Source of the DNA: JAAYED01 sp040772225
GTDB lineage: Bacteria; Chloroflexota; Anaerolineae; UBA1429
Direction: 5' to 3'
Assembly: GCA_040772225.1 (NCBI GenBank)
Contig: JAXGYO010000002.1
Span: forward strand, 248,001-312,000
Length of the DNA stretch: 64,000 bases
A program made the translations under genes and the position numbers. The notes under the pieces were generated by a model. That model had not been told where the DNA came from. It was given only the letters and a program-made list of their open reading frames with translations, and searched no databases. This document shows, piece after piece, positions 9,127 through 17,846 of this stretch. Position 1 is the first letter of the stretch. Every line of letters starts with the position of its first letter.

Positions 9127-9621
9127 TCAGCCGAGCCCCGGCGGGAAAAGGGCTATACCCGTGATTGGGCCTTGTGCATCCAGATGATCGGCGATCGTGC
9201 GCCCGGTGAGAGGATGGCGCACACGCGGCGCAATCGCAGCCAGCGGAACCAAAACCGTCACTCGGTCTAGCATCCCTCGATGTGGAATGCTTAGCCTCTC
9301 GGTGTTGATCTCGATGGCATCGTACAGCAGGATGTCCAGATCGATAACACGGGGGCCGTTTCGCACCACTGTCCGACGCCCCATATCCCTCTCGATACCC
9401 TTCAGTAGCGCAAGCAAGGTATGGGGTGGCTGCAGCGTCTCGATCGCACAGGCTGCGTTCAGGAACCGCGGCTGGTCCAGCAGGCCCCACGGCTCGGTCT
9501 CGTACAGTGGCGAAGCGGCGAGCAATCGCTGCCCCGCGGACGCCAGGCGCGCATACGCCTCATCCACAGCGCCTGTACGGTCCCCCAGGTTCGTCCCCAC
9601 ACCGAGATAGACGGTAGACAC
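9127..9621 (-). CDS. folK: 2-amino-4-hydroxy-6-hydroxymethyldihydropteridine pyrophosphokinase
   Basis: A 164-residue HPPK, which moves pyrophosphate from ATP to the hydroxymethyl pterin before dihydropteroate synthase acts. Typical landmarks are YLGVGTNLGDR at the N-terminus, SPLYETEPWG, QPRFLNAA, the loop with GRRTVVRNGPRVIDLDILLYD (metal-binding Asp pair) and IPHRGMLDRVTVLVPLAAIAP. The start is GTG at 9621, 14 nt after the folP stop, so the two pterin genes are in one operon. It is the last gene of the long minus-strand run that begins with the lipoyl-synthase genes. Confidence 0.93.
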   Translation of the reverse strand: MSTVYLGVGTNLGDRTGAVDEAYARLASAGQRLLAASPLYETEPWGLLDQPRFLNAACAIETLQPPHTLLALLKGIERDMGRRTVVRNGPRVIDLDILLYDAIEINTERLSIPHRGMLDRVTVLVPLAAIAPRVRHPLTGRTIADHLDAQGPITGIALFPPGLG

Positions 9622-9635
9622 TGTCTCGTCGCCCT

Positions 9636-10925
9636 TCAGCTGCCGGCGAAAGATGCTGCGGCCATAATCGCGTCAGCGGTCCTGACCGTCTCGACTGCTG
9701 CCTGTACATCATGAACACGAACGACATCTGCTGCGCCGCGGGCGATGGCAATCGCGATAGAAGCCATCGTGCCCTGCAGCCGCTGGTCAGGCGGCGTTCT
9801 GAGCGTGTAGCCCAGAAATGACTTGCGCGATGGCCCAAACAGGATTGGCTGGCCAAGACTTCGCAGGGCATCGCACTGTGAGGCAAGATACAGGCTTTGT
9901 TCTACCGTTTTTCCAAACCCCAGCCCAGGGTCTAGCAAGATACTGGAGCGCTCTATGCCGAGCCCAAGCGCCTCGTCGAGAAGCGCTCCGGTTTCCTCCA
10001 CAACGTCCAGCAATAGATCGTCATAAGTGCTCTCGAGATAGCGCCCTCCCAGCGCGCCATCAGTTGTCGCCCGGGCTCCGATTCGATTGTGCATGAGCAC
10101 CACTGGCACCGACGCTTGAGAGATGGCGGTGCCCATGCCTGCATCACCCCTGAGCCCCTGCACATCATTGATCAGGTCGGCACCTGCAGCCAGCGCTTCC
10201 CGTGCCACCTGCGCCTTGTAGGTATCCACGGAGAGCGGTAGGCTCGTCGCCTGACGGATAGCCGCCACGGCCGGAATCAGCCGTGCCATCTCCTCTTCGG
10301 CCGTGATTCCTGAGGCACCGGGCCGGGTCGATTCTGCCCCAATGTCCAGCAGATCGGCACCTGATTGCTCAAACTCCAGCGCCCGCTCCACGGCGACATC
10401 GATTGCCCGGCCCAGGTCCGCCGAGCCCGCAAGCAGACCATCGCCAGAGAAAGAATCAGGTGTGAGGTTGATGATGCCCATTACGTAGGTGCGTTGCCCC
10501 CACGCAAAGCGCCTGCGACCGATCGTCGTGCCAAAGCGCAGCGGTTCAAAGACGTTACGCAGCGACGCCTCTAGTTCACATCCCAGATGCCGCTCACTCT
10601 CACTATTGGACGCCAGGAGTTTGGCCACGACGTCCAACACCTCGCCCCGCGAGCAGCAGATCACATAGCCGCCATCAACCCGCGCCAGGGGTGCCATCAA
10701 AGCCGGCACTCGCCCGGCAAGGTCGCTCAATGCGTGCCTCGCAGCATCGCTCCGAGCTCTAATCCGCACAGTTAGTCCCTGAGAGCGCATGTTTCGCGCC
10801 AACCCCCGGGCAGGCAGACCGAGCGCAACGAGCAGTGCCGGCAGATGTACCATGCGTCCGGCATCGGCGACATGGACGGCATAGGCTCGCCGCAATGAGG
10901 AGGCGTCACACGGGTCCACGGTCAT
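9636..10925 (-). CDS. folP: Dihydropteroate synthase with N-terminal extension
   Basis: A 429-residue enzyme that condenses pterin pyrophosphate with p-aminobenzoate. The DHPS TIM barrel starts near residue 140: VMGIINLTPDSFSGDG, GADLLDIGAESTRPGA, LPLSVDTYKAQVAREAL, GADLINDVQGL, VLMHNR and LLDPGLGFGKT. The first 135 or so residues form an additional alpha/beta domain seen in long-form DHPS of several phyla; its role is unclear. The ATG at 10925 overlaps the upstream metallo-hydrolase stop as ATGA; a GTG at 10946 would add seven residues. It is followed 14 nt later by folK. Confidence 0.92.
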   Translation of the reverse strand: MTVDPCDASSLRRAYAVHVADAGRMVHLPALLVALGLPARGLARNMRSQGLTVRIRARSDAARHALSDLAGRVPALMAPLARVDGGYVICCSRGEVLDVVAKLLASNSESERHLGCELEASLRNVFEPLRFGTTIGRRRFAWGQRTYVMGIINLTPDSFSGDGLLAGSADLGRAIDVAVERALEFEQSGADLLDIGAESTRPGASGITAEEEMARLIPAVAAIRQATSLPLSVDTYKAQVAREALAAGADLINDVQGLRGDAGMGTAISQASVPVVLMHNRIGARATTDGALGGRYLESTYDDLLLDVVEETGALLDEALGLGIERSSILLDPGLGFGKTVEQSLYLASQCDALRSLGQPILFGPSRKSFLGYTLRTPPDQRLQGTMASIAIAIARGAADVVRVHDVQAAVETVRTADAIMAAASFAGS

Positions 10926-11560
10926 CTCCGTGGCGTCAGGATGCACACGCGGGTATCCTCACCCAATTGGGATGCCGTGATCTTGAGGGACTCCTCCGGA
11001 GCGACGTCCGCCGCTTCCATCTCGGTCAGAAAGCGCGTGAGTGTTCCCATCTCGCGATCCATGTCGGCGATGCGATAACGCATCGGAACGACTACCTTGG
11101 GCTCTAGCAGATTGACGACCTCTGCCGCCCTCGGTCCGGTGAGTACGTCGCGTCCACCCACAGGAATCATCAGAATATCGATTCCATCGAACTCTTCGAT
11201 CTGCTCCTGAGTGGGAACATGGCCCAGATCGCCCAGGTGACAGACCGTCATATCCTCAAGTTCGATGAGATAGGCCGTGTTGGGACCAGAGACGGCCCCC
11301 TGCTTATCGTCGTGATAGCAGGCCACACCAATGACGAACACACCGGCAACCTCGTATTCGCCTGGCCCGGTGATGACATACGGGTTATCACGCACGCCGC
11401 GCGCATAGTTGTTCGCGGGATCGTCATGACTGATCGTGACCAGATTGGCGCCCATGCGAGGCAGCCTGTAACCTGATTCGGGCGAAAAGGGATCGGTGAT
11501 CACCGCTGCACCACGTCCGCGCAGACGAAAGCAACCACCACCATACCAGATGATCTCCAT
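10922..11560 (-). CDS. MBL-fold (UlaG-like) metal-dependent hydrolase
   Basis: A 212-residue metallo-beta-lactamase-fold protein of the UlaG/UPF0173 type. It begins IIWYGGGCFRLRGRGAAVITDPF, has TISHDDPANN where family members often have the T-H-x-H-x-D-H metal motif, then GDLGHVPTQEQIEEF and IPVGG. The first motif is degenerate (SHDDPANN), so one or more metal ligands are missing, but ACYHDDKQG and HLGDLGH keep histidines typical of the subgroup. Substrate unknown. ATG at 11560 follows GGAG. Its stop overlaps the folP start (ATGA), which ties it to the folate genes, possibly only through operon structure. Confidence 0.7.
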   Translation of the reverse strand: MEIIWYGGGCFRLRGRGAAVITDPFSPESGYRLPRMGANLVTISHDDPANNYARGVRDNPYVITGPGEYEVAGVFVIGVACYHDDKQGAVSGPNTAYLIELEDMTVCHLGDLGHVPTQEQIEEFDGIDILMIPVGGRDVLTGPRAAEVVNLLEPKVVVPMRYRIADMDREMGTLTRFLTEMEAADVAPEESLKITASQLGEDTRVCILTPRR

Positions 11561-11598
11561 GCAAACTCCGTTTCCTCTGTACTCTAGAACCGCGTTCT

Positions 11599-12801
11599 CT
11601 ACATGCTGCGCCAGTGCTCATAGAACGGAAAGCCCTTGATGCGCTCCTCCGGCCAGCCGAGCATGTGGCACTTTTCCCAGATATAGTAGCAGTAGGTATC
11701 AAAGGGCACCAAAGCGGGGCAGCGATGGTCGACATGCGGGATGAATCCGCCGCCGGCCACAGTGGACTCGATCCGACGTAGCTCCTCCAGCACCGCCTCC
11801 CGTCCCTGCCAGAGGGCGAACTTGTCAAAGCCCCCCCGGATCAACAGGTCACGGCCGTACTCTTTCTTGAGGGCAACGGGGTCATTACCAGGGTGCACTT
11901 CGAGGGGGAACATGCAGTTGACGCCTATACCCATCCAGAGCGGGATGAGCTTTAGAATCTTGCCATCGCAATCTGTCCAGATCACATCGATGCCGTGCTG
12001 CCGCAACAGGCGGGTGACGGGTTCCATGTGGGGCAAGATACGCTCCACAAAGAATCGCGGGCTGAGAAGGGGACCGCTGTTAAAGGCGATATCCTCCCAG
12101 CCTCCCGCGGCATCGATGAAACCTCTCTCCAACACCGGGGGCATCTGTGTCAAGGCCAGCGTCGCCTGATGCACCACCATCTCCTCGATAAGATCGGGAT
12201 CATCGGCGGAGAGGTACGCCAACTGCTCAAAACCGACCCAGTCTCGGACCTTGCCGATGTACGATCCCAATTCCGTGACAATCGGGTTGGTGCTGGCTCG
12301 CGTCATGCGCTCGAGGGCATCCAGCTCTTGGGCGCTATACCTGCGCTCCACCGATCCGGGATCAAGAAACTCGTCACGAAACGCCTCCCAGCTTGGCCGA
12401 TCCCTGATTGGGAATTCGAGGAAATGTGGGATCGTCTCCGTTCCGGAGGTCTTGTCCTGCCTGAGGACGCCGATGCCATCGCGATAAGTGACTGTGGTTT
12501 CCGTGCGCTCCAGGACCTGCACCGGGCGCAGTGGCATCGCCGACAGGCGGGCATCAAAGCGCTCAAACTGCTCTATGCCAAAATACTCCTCGACCAGGCG
12601 ATCGGGAATGGAGCCGTCAGGTTGGCGCAGTGCTGGCGGCAGGTGTCCTTCGCGCATCCAGTCCTCTTTGCACTCGGTCCAGTAGCCAAACTCCAGATGC
12701 GAAACATAGTCCACCTGCTGGTAGTGCATTGTACGGTTAAAGCGCTCGCGCGCCGACAGGCTCGGCGAGTAACGATCCGGTCCACCACGGATATCCTTCA
12801 T
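11599..12801 (-). CDS. Uroporphyrinogen-decarboxylase-family protein (non-heme role likely)
   Basis: A 400-residue TIM-barrel protein of the URO-D/methyltransferase superfamily, which includes HemE and corrinoid methyltransferases such as MtaA and CmuA. It resembles the divergent group found beside sugar dehydrogenases: TELGSYIGKVRDWVGFEQL, WTDCDGKILKLIPLWMGIGVN, then RGGFDKFALWQG and HVDHRCPALVPFDTY near the C-terminus, where the His/Asp/Cys could bind a metal. HemE's N-terminal PVWxMRQAGR motif is absent, so heme synthesis is unlikely. Its ATG overlaps the stop of the upstream Gfo/Idh gene (ATGA). The pairing with two oxidoreductases suggests a catabolic carbohydrate or methyl-transfer task, but this is inference. 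Confidence 0.7.
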   Translation of the reverse strand: MKDIRGGPDRYSPSLSARERFNRTMHYQQVDYVSHLEFGYWTECKEDWMREGHLPPALRQPDGSIPDRLVEEYFGIEQFERFDARLSAMPLRPVQVLERTETTVTYRDGIGVLRQDKTSGTETIPHFLEFPIRDRPSWEAFRDEFLDPGSVERRYSAQELDALERMTRASTNPIVTELGSYIGKVRDWVGFEQLAYLSADDPDLIEEMVVHQATLALTQMPPVLERGFIDAAGGWEDIAFNSGPLLSPRFFVERILPHMEPVTRLLRQHGIDVIWTDCDGKILKLIPLWMGIGVNCMFPLEVHPGNDPVALKKEYGRDLLIRGGFDKFALWQGREAVLEELRRIESTVAGGGFIPHVDHRCPALVPFDTYCYYIWEKCHMLGWPEERIKGFPFYEHWRSM

Positions 12802-13832
12802 CTGGCTCCTTGTCCTCGCTCAGATCGTGTACCTAATGCATCGAGACGAATAGGCGCGCCGCATCCACCCGATGCGTAGGCCGCCAGCGCCACTTTGAGC
12901 GCCCAGAGACCATCCTCACCGGTACTCATCGGCCTGTGGCTACAAGTAACGGCAGCGATAAAGTCGTCGATCATGAGTGCGTCCAGGTCGCTTCCCCAGC
13001 TGATCCACCGGGCGGGAGCGGACTGTGCCGGGTAGTACGCGATATGCTGGTCGAACAGTCTGGCCTCGGCAGTGGCTTTCGTTCCGATGACCTTCAGGTT
13101 GACATCGCCCCACGTCGGATAACTGCTCGGTCTGCTCCAGCTGCAGTCCAGCGTGGCCACACTTCCATCGCCCATGGCGATCGTGAGGAGGCCGCTATCA
13201 TCCCAGGATTCGTGATACAGCCCGTGACCAATCTCGGCATAGACGCTCACCGGATCCGCCCCGGTGAGGCGCCGCAAAAGATCGGCGACGTGGACCGTGT
13301 GATCGATCACAGCGCCCCCGCCTGAGCGATCCAGCTCGATGAAGAAACCTCCCGGCATAGAGCCGCGATTTGTGGCCCGGATGGCCAAGAGCCGTCCAAG
13401 TTCACCCTGAGAGTACCGTTCGCACAGAGCACGGAAAGCCGGGCTAAAGGGGCAGGGGAAGGCTGTCGCAAGAACCACGCCGGCGTTGTTGCACGCGGCA
13501 ATCATCGCCTCTGCATCCGCCACGCTCGTCGCCAGCGGCTTTTCAGCGAGCACGTGCACACCGGCCTGGGCGGCCTCGATTGTCATCCGGCGATGGTCGG
13601 CATTGGCCGAGGTGATGATCACCGCGTCGACACGGTCCAGCAGCTCCGCCGCCGTCATTACCGTCTCGATACCCAGTTGGGACCCAACCTCACTCGCCAG
13701 AGCAGGCCGCGACTCGTCCAGTAGCAAGACCTCATGCACGTCATCCCGCGCACGCAGCGCCCGTAGATAGCTGCGACTATGCATGTGATCCAGGCTCCAC
13801 ACGCCGATGCTGATCTTTCCAGAGGGCCTCAT
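12798..13832 (-). CDS. Gfo/Idh/MocA-family oxidoreductase with atypical nucleotide motif
   Basis: A 344-residue NAD(P)-dependent sugar or inositol dehydrogenase-type protein. The catalytic EKP motif is present (VLAEKPLATSVADAEAM, near residue 95), with GGAVIDHTVHVADLLRRLTG in the C-terminal domain. The usual N-terminal GxGxxG is not obvious: the first strand reads ISIGVWSLDHMHSRSYL, so nucleotide binding may be altered. ATG at 13832 overlaps the stop of the preceding Gfo/Idh gene, and its own stop overlaps the URO-D-like start, both as ATGA. A tight three-gene unit is therefore likely. Substrate unknown. Confidence 0.82.
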   Translation of the reverse strand: MRPSGKISIGVWSLDHMHSRSYLRALRARDDVHEVLLLDESRPALASEVGSQLGIETVMTAAELLDRVDAVIITSANADHRRMTIEAAQAGVHVLAEKPLATSVADAEAMIAACNNAGVVLATAFPCPFSPAFRALCERYSQGELGRLLAIRATNRGSMPGGFFIELDRSGGGAVIDHTVHVADLLRRLTGADPVSVYAEIGHGLYHESWDDSGLLTIAMGDGSVATLDCSWSRPSSYPTWGDVNLKVIGTKATAEARLFDQHIAYYPAQSAPARWISWGSDLDALMIDDFIAAVTCSHRPMSTGEDGLWALKVALAAYASGGCGAPIRLDALGTRSERGQGAR

Positions 13833-14818
13833 AGCGTCACCGCCTGACCACACTCTGCCGAATCGCATGCTGCCAGCGCCACCCGGAGCGCCGCACACGC
13901 CTGATCTATACCTACCTCCGGCTCCTCCTGCCCGCGAATGCAGCGTACCCAGTGGTCCATTTGCTGCACATAGGCGCTGCGGCCGGCGTAGGACGTCGGG
14001 AGACCCTGCCAGACAGCGCGTCCCGGGGCGTCAGTATCAACGCTGAGGGCCTGATCGCGTTCGCTGTCGTAGCTGAGCAGACCCTGATCGCCGGCAATCT
14101 CGCCATACGTGCGGAATCCGCGCGCACGCAGAGCCGAACTCTCCACCTCAGCGATGGCGCCGCTCTGGAACCGTAACGTCGTCAGCGCATAGTCCTCAGC
14201 GCCGTGTCCTGAGCGCGATAGGGCACGGCTATAGACCCGGGAAACCGGGCCCAGGGTCCACAGCAGCCAGTCAAACTCATGAATACCCAGATCGAGAATG
14301 ACGCCGCCTCCCTCCGCCAGGTCGGCTCGCCACCCTGTCAGCGGGGTAGCCGTCTCGCGTGACATGTGGATCACGGCAGGCTGCCCGATGGTACCTGACA
14401 CAACCTGATCGTGCAGGGTTCGGAACACAGGAAAAAAGCGCACAACATGGCCAGTCAGCAGGAGCACGCCGGCGCGCTCAGCCTCGCGCAGAAGCATGTC
14501 AGCATCTGCCATCGAGTGCGCCAGAGGCTTTTCGACGATGGCGTGCTTGCCGGCGCGGATGGCCGCCAGCGCCGGCTCGGCGTGATGCCCCGTCGGGGTA
14601 GCGACAATGACGGCGTCCAGATCCGGATCACGAACCATCTCATGCAGGGTTGGATAGACCTGTGCGGCGTTGTCCGCTGCCAGCACAGCAGCATGCTCTA
14701 CGGTCCTGCTCCACACGCCGGCGAGCGTCGCGTGAGGTGATGCCCGCAGGCAAGCCGCATGCCGAGCGCCCATGTGACCGGCTCCAGCGATGCCAAAGCG
14801 TACCGGTCGATCAGCCAT
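13829..14818 (-). CDS. Gfo/Idh/MocA-family oxidoreductase
   Basis: A 329-residue NAD(P)-dependent dehydrogenase. The Rossmann opening VRFGIAGAGHMGARH has the full glycine motif, and IVEKPLAHSMADADMLL carries the catalytic EKP lysine. The C-terminal half has GGGVILDLGIHEFDWLLWTLG with the conserved D/H pair. The ATG at 14818 lies inside the last codons of the rRNA methyltransferase gene (8-nt overlap). The reading frame remains open upstream to 14959, but those residues would overlap the methyltransferase fully and do not resemble the family. Acts on an unidentified sugar or polyol. Confidence 0.87.
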   Translation of the reverse strand: MADRPVRFGIAGAGHMGARHAACLRASPHATLAGVWSRTVEHAAVLAADNAAQVYPTLHEMVRDPDLDAVIVATPTGHHAEPALAAIRAGKHAIVEKPLAHSMADADMLLREAERAGVLLLTGHVVRFFPVFRTLHDQVVSGTIGQPAVIHMSRETATPLTGWRADLAEGGGVILDLGIHEFDWLLWTLGPVSRVYSRALSRSGHGAEDYALTTLRFQSGAIAEVESSALRARGFRTYGEIAGDQGLLSYDSERDQALSVDTDAPGRAVWQGLPTSYAGRSAYVQQMDHWVRCIRGQEEPEVGIDQACAALRVALAACDSAECGQAVTL

Positions 14819-15659
14819 TCTCTGTCCTCCCCAGGGCCGGGTCCGCTGATTTATCCACCAAATAGGCCAGTTCAGAGTCAAACAGGTGTTCCTGCACTTG
14901 CCATGGATGCGCCTCACAGATCTGCGCCATCCGCACACGGTAGGTGGCCAGCATCCCACGATCGCGCCGCCCCCCCAGGCTGGCAGTGGGGAAGGAAACG
15001 ATCACCAGAGAGGCTGGCACACGAACGAGCAATCGCTCACCGGCGTCACGGTCGATCTGCTCCAGACAGGGGATGGACTTGAGCAGGAGCGCGAGCTGTG
15101 CCGGAGGCCCAGGTGCATCGAGCAGCACGTCCGCGGTGATCGCATCGCCCTGTACACCCAGCATAGGCAGCACCTGTTGGAGAAACGCCATCAGGTCGCC
15201 GAAAATGTCCCGTGCATAGTACTGAGCCCCGGGAGCCAATGGCATCCATGGAATCGCCAGCGGATTCAGCCCGCAGGCCAGGTCCAGAACGGAGCGCACC
15301 GGGCCGATCCCCTGCAACAGGTCTCGGTAGAAATCGGCCAGGACCGGCAGACGCTCTCGACTGGATTGGTGCCCCGCCATAACGGCCAGACACGTGTCCT
15401 GGACCAGCGTGGGGTCTCCTGTGGCGTAAGCCTGCCGAAGCATCTCCAACCAGCGTTCATACCGCGGCGCGCTCGAAAAGTAAACAGCGCCTGCCTGGTG
15501 CAGCCTGCGGCGAGTTGACTTGACCGCTTCCTTCACCGAGCGCCCTATCGCCAGCTCCTGGACGGCGACGCGCGCCACGAAACCCGGATGGATCGTACGG
15601 TATCTCGCGCCAGAGCACACACGAGTTACCAGCTCCGCCACGCGGGGGTCGTCGCTCAT
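14811..15659 (-). CDS. 16S rRNA (guanine-1405-N7) methyltransferase homologue, FmrO/ArmA/Rmt family
   Basis: A 282-residue protein with the layout of the aminoglycoside-resistance 16S rRNA m7G1405 methyltransferases. An N-terminal helical RNA-binding domain (TVR-like KSTRRRLHQAGAVYF at about 48-61) precedes the SAM domain. Landmarks are VLDLACGLNPLAIP (about 124-137), LLLKSIPCLEQ (about 191-201), VSFPTASLGGRRDRGM (about 221-236) and a C-terminal ELAYLV. These match the order and wording of RmtB/ArmA motifs as I know them. It methylates the decoding site in the family's characterised members, blocking 4,6-linked aminoglycosides. Here its ATG overlaps the rsmI stop (ATGA). Whether it confers resistance is untested. 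Confidence 0.82.
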   Translation of the reverse strand: MSDDPRVAELVTRVCSGARYRTIHPGFVARVAVQELAIGRSVKEAVKSTRRRLHQAGAVYFSSAPRYERWLEMLRQAYATGDPTLVQDTCLAVMAGHQSSRERLPVLADFYRDLLQGIGPVRSVLDLACGLNPLAIPWMPLAPGAQYYARDIFGDLMAFLQQVLPMLGVQGDAITADVLLDAPGPPAQLALLLKSIPCLEQIDRDAGERLLVRVPASLVIVSFPTASLGGRRDRGMLATYRVRMAQICEAHPWQVQEHLFDSELAYLVDKSADPALGRTENG

Positions 15660-16327
15660 TCAGCCTTTTCTCCCGAGACAACCAGCACGTACTCGCCCCG
15701 CGCGCCCCGGGCCTCTACATGCGCGATCAGCTCAGACAGGGTGCCTCGCACCACCTCTTCGTACAACTTGGTCAGATCATTGGCAAGGGCCGCCTGGCGA
15801 TCACCCAGGACGGACAAAGCATCCTGAAGGGATGCCAGAAGGCGGTGTGGGCTCTCATAGTAAACCAATGTGTACGGCAGATCGGCGTCTGCCTCAAAAA
15901 AGCGCCGCCGAGCGCCGGCTTTGCGCGGCGTAAAACCGCGAAAGGTGTAGCTGTGCACTGCCAGTCCTGATAGCACCAGCGCCACGATCGCCGCACAGGC
16001 TCCAGGAATCATCGTTACGGGCAAAGCCTCTTCAATGGCGCGTCGAACAACTGTGAAACCGGGATCGGCGATACCCGGTGTCCCTGCCGTTGTCACCAGC
16101 GCGACAGAGTCTCCCGCTCGCAGCCGGCCGATGACCTCTTCGGTGGCACGCGCCTGATTGTGCTCAAAGAACGCCATGAGCGGCTTTTTGATGCCATAGT
16201 GCTTGAGCAGGCGGCCGGTAACGCGCGTGTCCTCCGCCGCCACCAGGTCCACCTGCTTGAGCGTTTCGATCGCTCGGACCGTCATGTCGCCCAGGTTGCC
16301 GATCGGCGTGGCGATCAGGTACAGCAT
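15656..16327 (-). CDS. rsmI: 16S rRNA (cytidine-1402-2'-O) methyltransferase
   Basis: A 223-residue tetrapyrrole-methylase-fold enzyme, RsmI, which 2'-O-methylates C1402 in helix 44 of 16S rRNA. Diagnostic parts are the start MLYLIATPIGNLGDMT, AAEDTRVTGRLLKHYGI, NQARATEEVIGRLRAGDSVALV, TTAGTPGIADPG and YTFRGFTPRKAGARR, then YYESPHRLLASL. It is shorter than the E. coli protein (about 286 aa), lacking the C-terminal extension. The ATG at 16327 is preceded by TTGGAG. It sits directly after gcvPB and overlaps the next methyltransferase gene by ATGA; both enzymes modify nucleotides three apart in the decoding site. Confidence 0.93.
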   Translation of the reverse strand: MLYLIATPIGNLGDMTVRAIETLKQVDLVAAEDTRVTGRLLKHYGIKKPLMAFFEHNQARATEEVIGRLRAGDSVALVTTAGTPGIADPGFTVVRRAIEEALPVTMIPGACAAIVALVLSGLAVHSYTFRGFTPRKAGARRRFFEADADLPYTLVYYESPHRLLASLQDALSVLGDRQAALANDLTKLYEEVVRGTLSELIAHVEARGARGEYVLVVSGEKAE

Positions 16328-16361
16328 CGGCTCCAATTCGCCACACCGGGCGGCCTCGCCA

Positions 16362-17846
16362 TCAGGGCCCATCGTTCTGCCTTGCCGGCTGCCAGCTCAG
16401 CACCAGATCCCTGGCAGCCTTCACCTCGTCCAACCGGCGTAACGGCGCGCTGGTCGGGGCCTGATGGAGCAGCTCGGGCTGATCGATTGCTTCGCGCGCG
16501 ATCTGGGTCAACGCCTGAGCAAAGCGCTCCAGCTCCTGTCGGCTCTCCGTCTCGGTGGGCTCGATCATGAGCGCTTCGCGCACAATCAGGGGGAAATAGT
16601 TGGTCGGCGGGTGGTATCCATAGTCGATGAGCCGCTTGGCGATGTCCAGCGCGCGGATGTCTGGTGCATCGGCCAAGTGCCCCTCAAGCACAAACTCATG
16701 CATGCAGGTGCGATCATAGGGCAAAGGATAGACTTGCTTCAGCAGCTGCTGCAGATAGTTGGCATTCAGCACGGCTGACTCGCTCGTTTCCTTCAGGCCC
16801 GCTGCGCCAAGCATTCGGATGTAGGTGTATGCCCGAATCAGTATGCCGAAATGTCCATGGAAAGACTTGACCCTGCCAATGGAATGGAGCGGCGTGTAGA
16901 ATGCAAACCGGACGTCACCCTCTGCCGTAGTGTCCTCTCGACCTCCCTCCCGGATCACTACGGGGCCAGGGAGATACGCCACCAGCGAGTCAGCGGCCCC
17001 GACCGGACCCGACCCCGGTCCGCCCCCGCCATGCGGCGTCGAAAAGGTCTTGTGCAGGTTAAAGTGCATCACGTCAAAGCCCAGCTCGCCGGGCTTGACG
17101 ATGCCCATGAGCGCATTAAAGTTGGCGCCATCCCCGTAGACGAGACCGCCGGCCTCATGCACGCGCCGGCACACCTCGACCACGTGCTCGTCAAACAGAC
17201 CCAGGGTGTTGGGATTGGTGAACATAATCCCCGCGAGCTTGTTGTTCAAGTGTGGCTCGAGGGCGGCCAGGTCCACATTCCCCCGTGAATCAGATCGGAT
17301 CTGGACGGTCTGCATACCGACCATGCTCGTGGAGGCCGGATTGGTGCCGTGAGCCGAGTCGGGGATCAACATGACCGTCCGCGAGTCATCGCCCCGATCA
17401 TGATGGTACGCTCTGATCATCAGTATGCCCGTCAGCTCGCCATGCGCCCCTGCCGCTGGCTGCAAACTGACCCCGGCGAACCCGCCAAGCTCCTGCAAGG
17501 CGGTCTGCAGACCAAACATCAGCGCCAGATTCCCCTGAACTGTCTCCTCAGGCTGCAAGGGATGTACGTTCGCAAGACCGGGGATACGGGCAGCATCCTC
17601 ATTCACCTTGGGGTTGTACTTCATCGTACATGACCCTAACGGATACATCCCCTTGTCAATGCCATAGTTGAGCTGTGAGAGCCGGACAAAGTGGCGAACA
17701 AGATCGATTTCGCTCACCTCGGGCAGGTCCAGATCATCACGCAAGAGGTGTGCCGGTGGCAACGGGCTGAGTGGCACGTCCAGAGCAGGGAGGTGTGCGG
17801 CGCAGCGCCCAGAGGCACCAAGTTCGTAGATGACCGGCTCGCTCAT
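16362..17846 (-). CDS. gcvPB: Glycine dehydrogenase (decarboxylating) subunit 2
   Basis: A 494-residue PLP-binding half of the two-subunit P-protein. The PLP lysine lies in HFNLHKTFSTPHGGGGPGSG (K266), and GSCTMKYNPKVNE (72-84) and QPAAGAHGELTG are typical of the family. With GcvPA it decarboxylates glycine and loads the aminomethyl group onto lipoyl-GcvH. The ATG at 17846 overlaps the GcvPA stop as ATGA, giving the tight coupling expected for equimolar subunits. It is followed by rsmI with a gap of about 34 nt. Confidence 0.96.
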   Translation of the reverse strand: MSEPVIYELGASGRCAAHLPALDVPLSPLPPAHLLRDDLDLPEVSEIDLVRHFVRLSQLNYGIDKGMYPLGSCTMKYNPKVNEDAARIPGLANVHPLQPEETVQGNLALMFGLQTALQELGGFAGVSLQPAAGAHGELTGILMIRAYHHDRGDDSRTVMLIPDSAHGTNPASTSMVGMQTVQIRSDSRGNVDLAALEPHLNNKLAGIMFTNPNTLGLFDEHVVEVCRRVHEAGGLVYGDGANFNALMGIVKPGELGFDVMHFNLHKTFSTPHGGGGPGSGPVGAADSLVAYLPGPVVIREGGREDTTAEGDVRFAFYTPLHSIGRVKSFHGHFGILIRAYTYIRMLGAAGLKETSESAVLNANYLQQLLKQVYPLPYDRTCMHEFVLEGHLADAPDIRALDIAKRLIDYGYHPPTNYFPLIVREALMIEPTETESRQELERFAQALTQIAREAIDQPELLHQAPTSAPLRRLDEVKAARDLVLSWQPARQNDGP

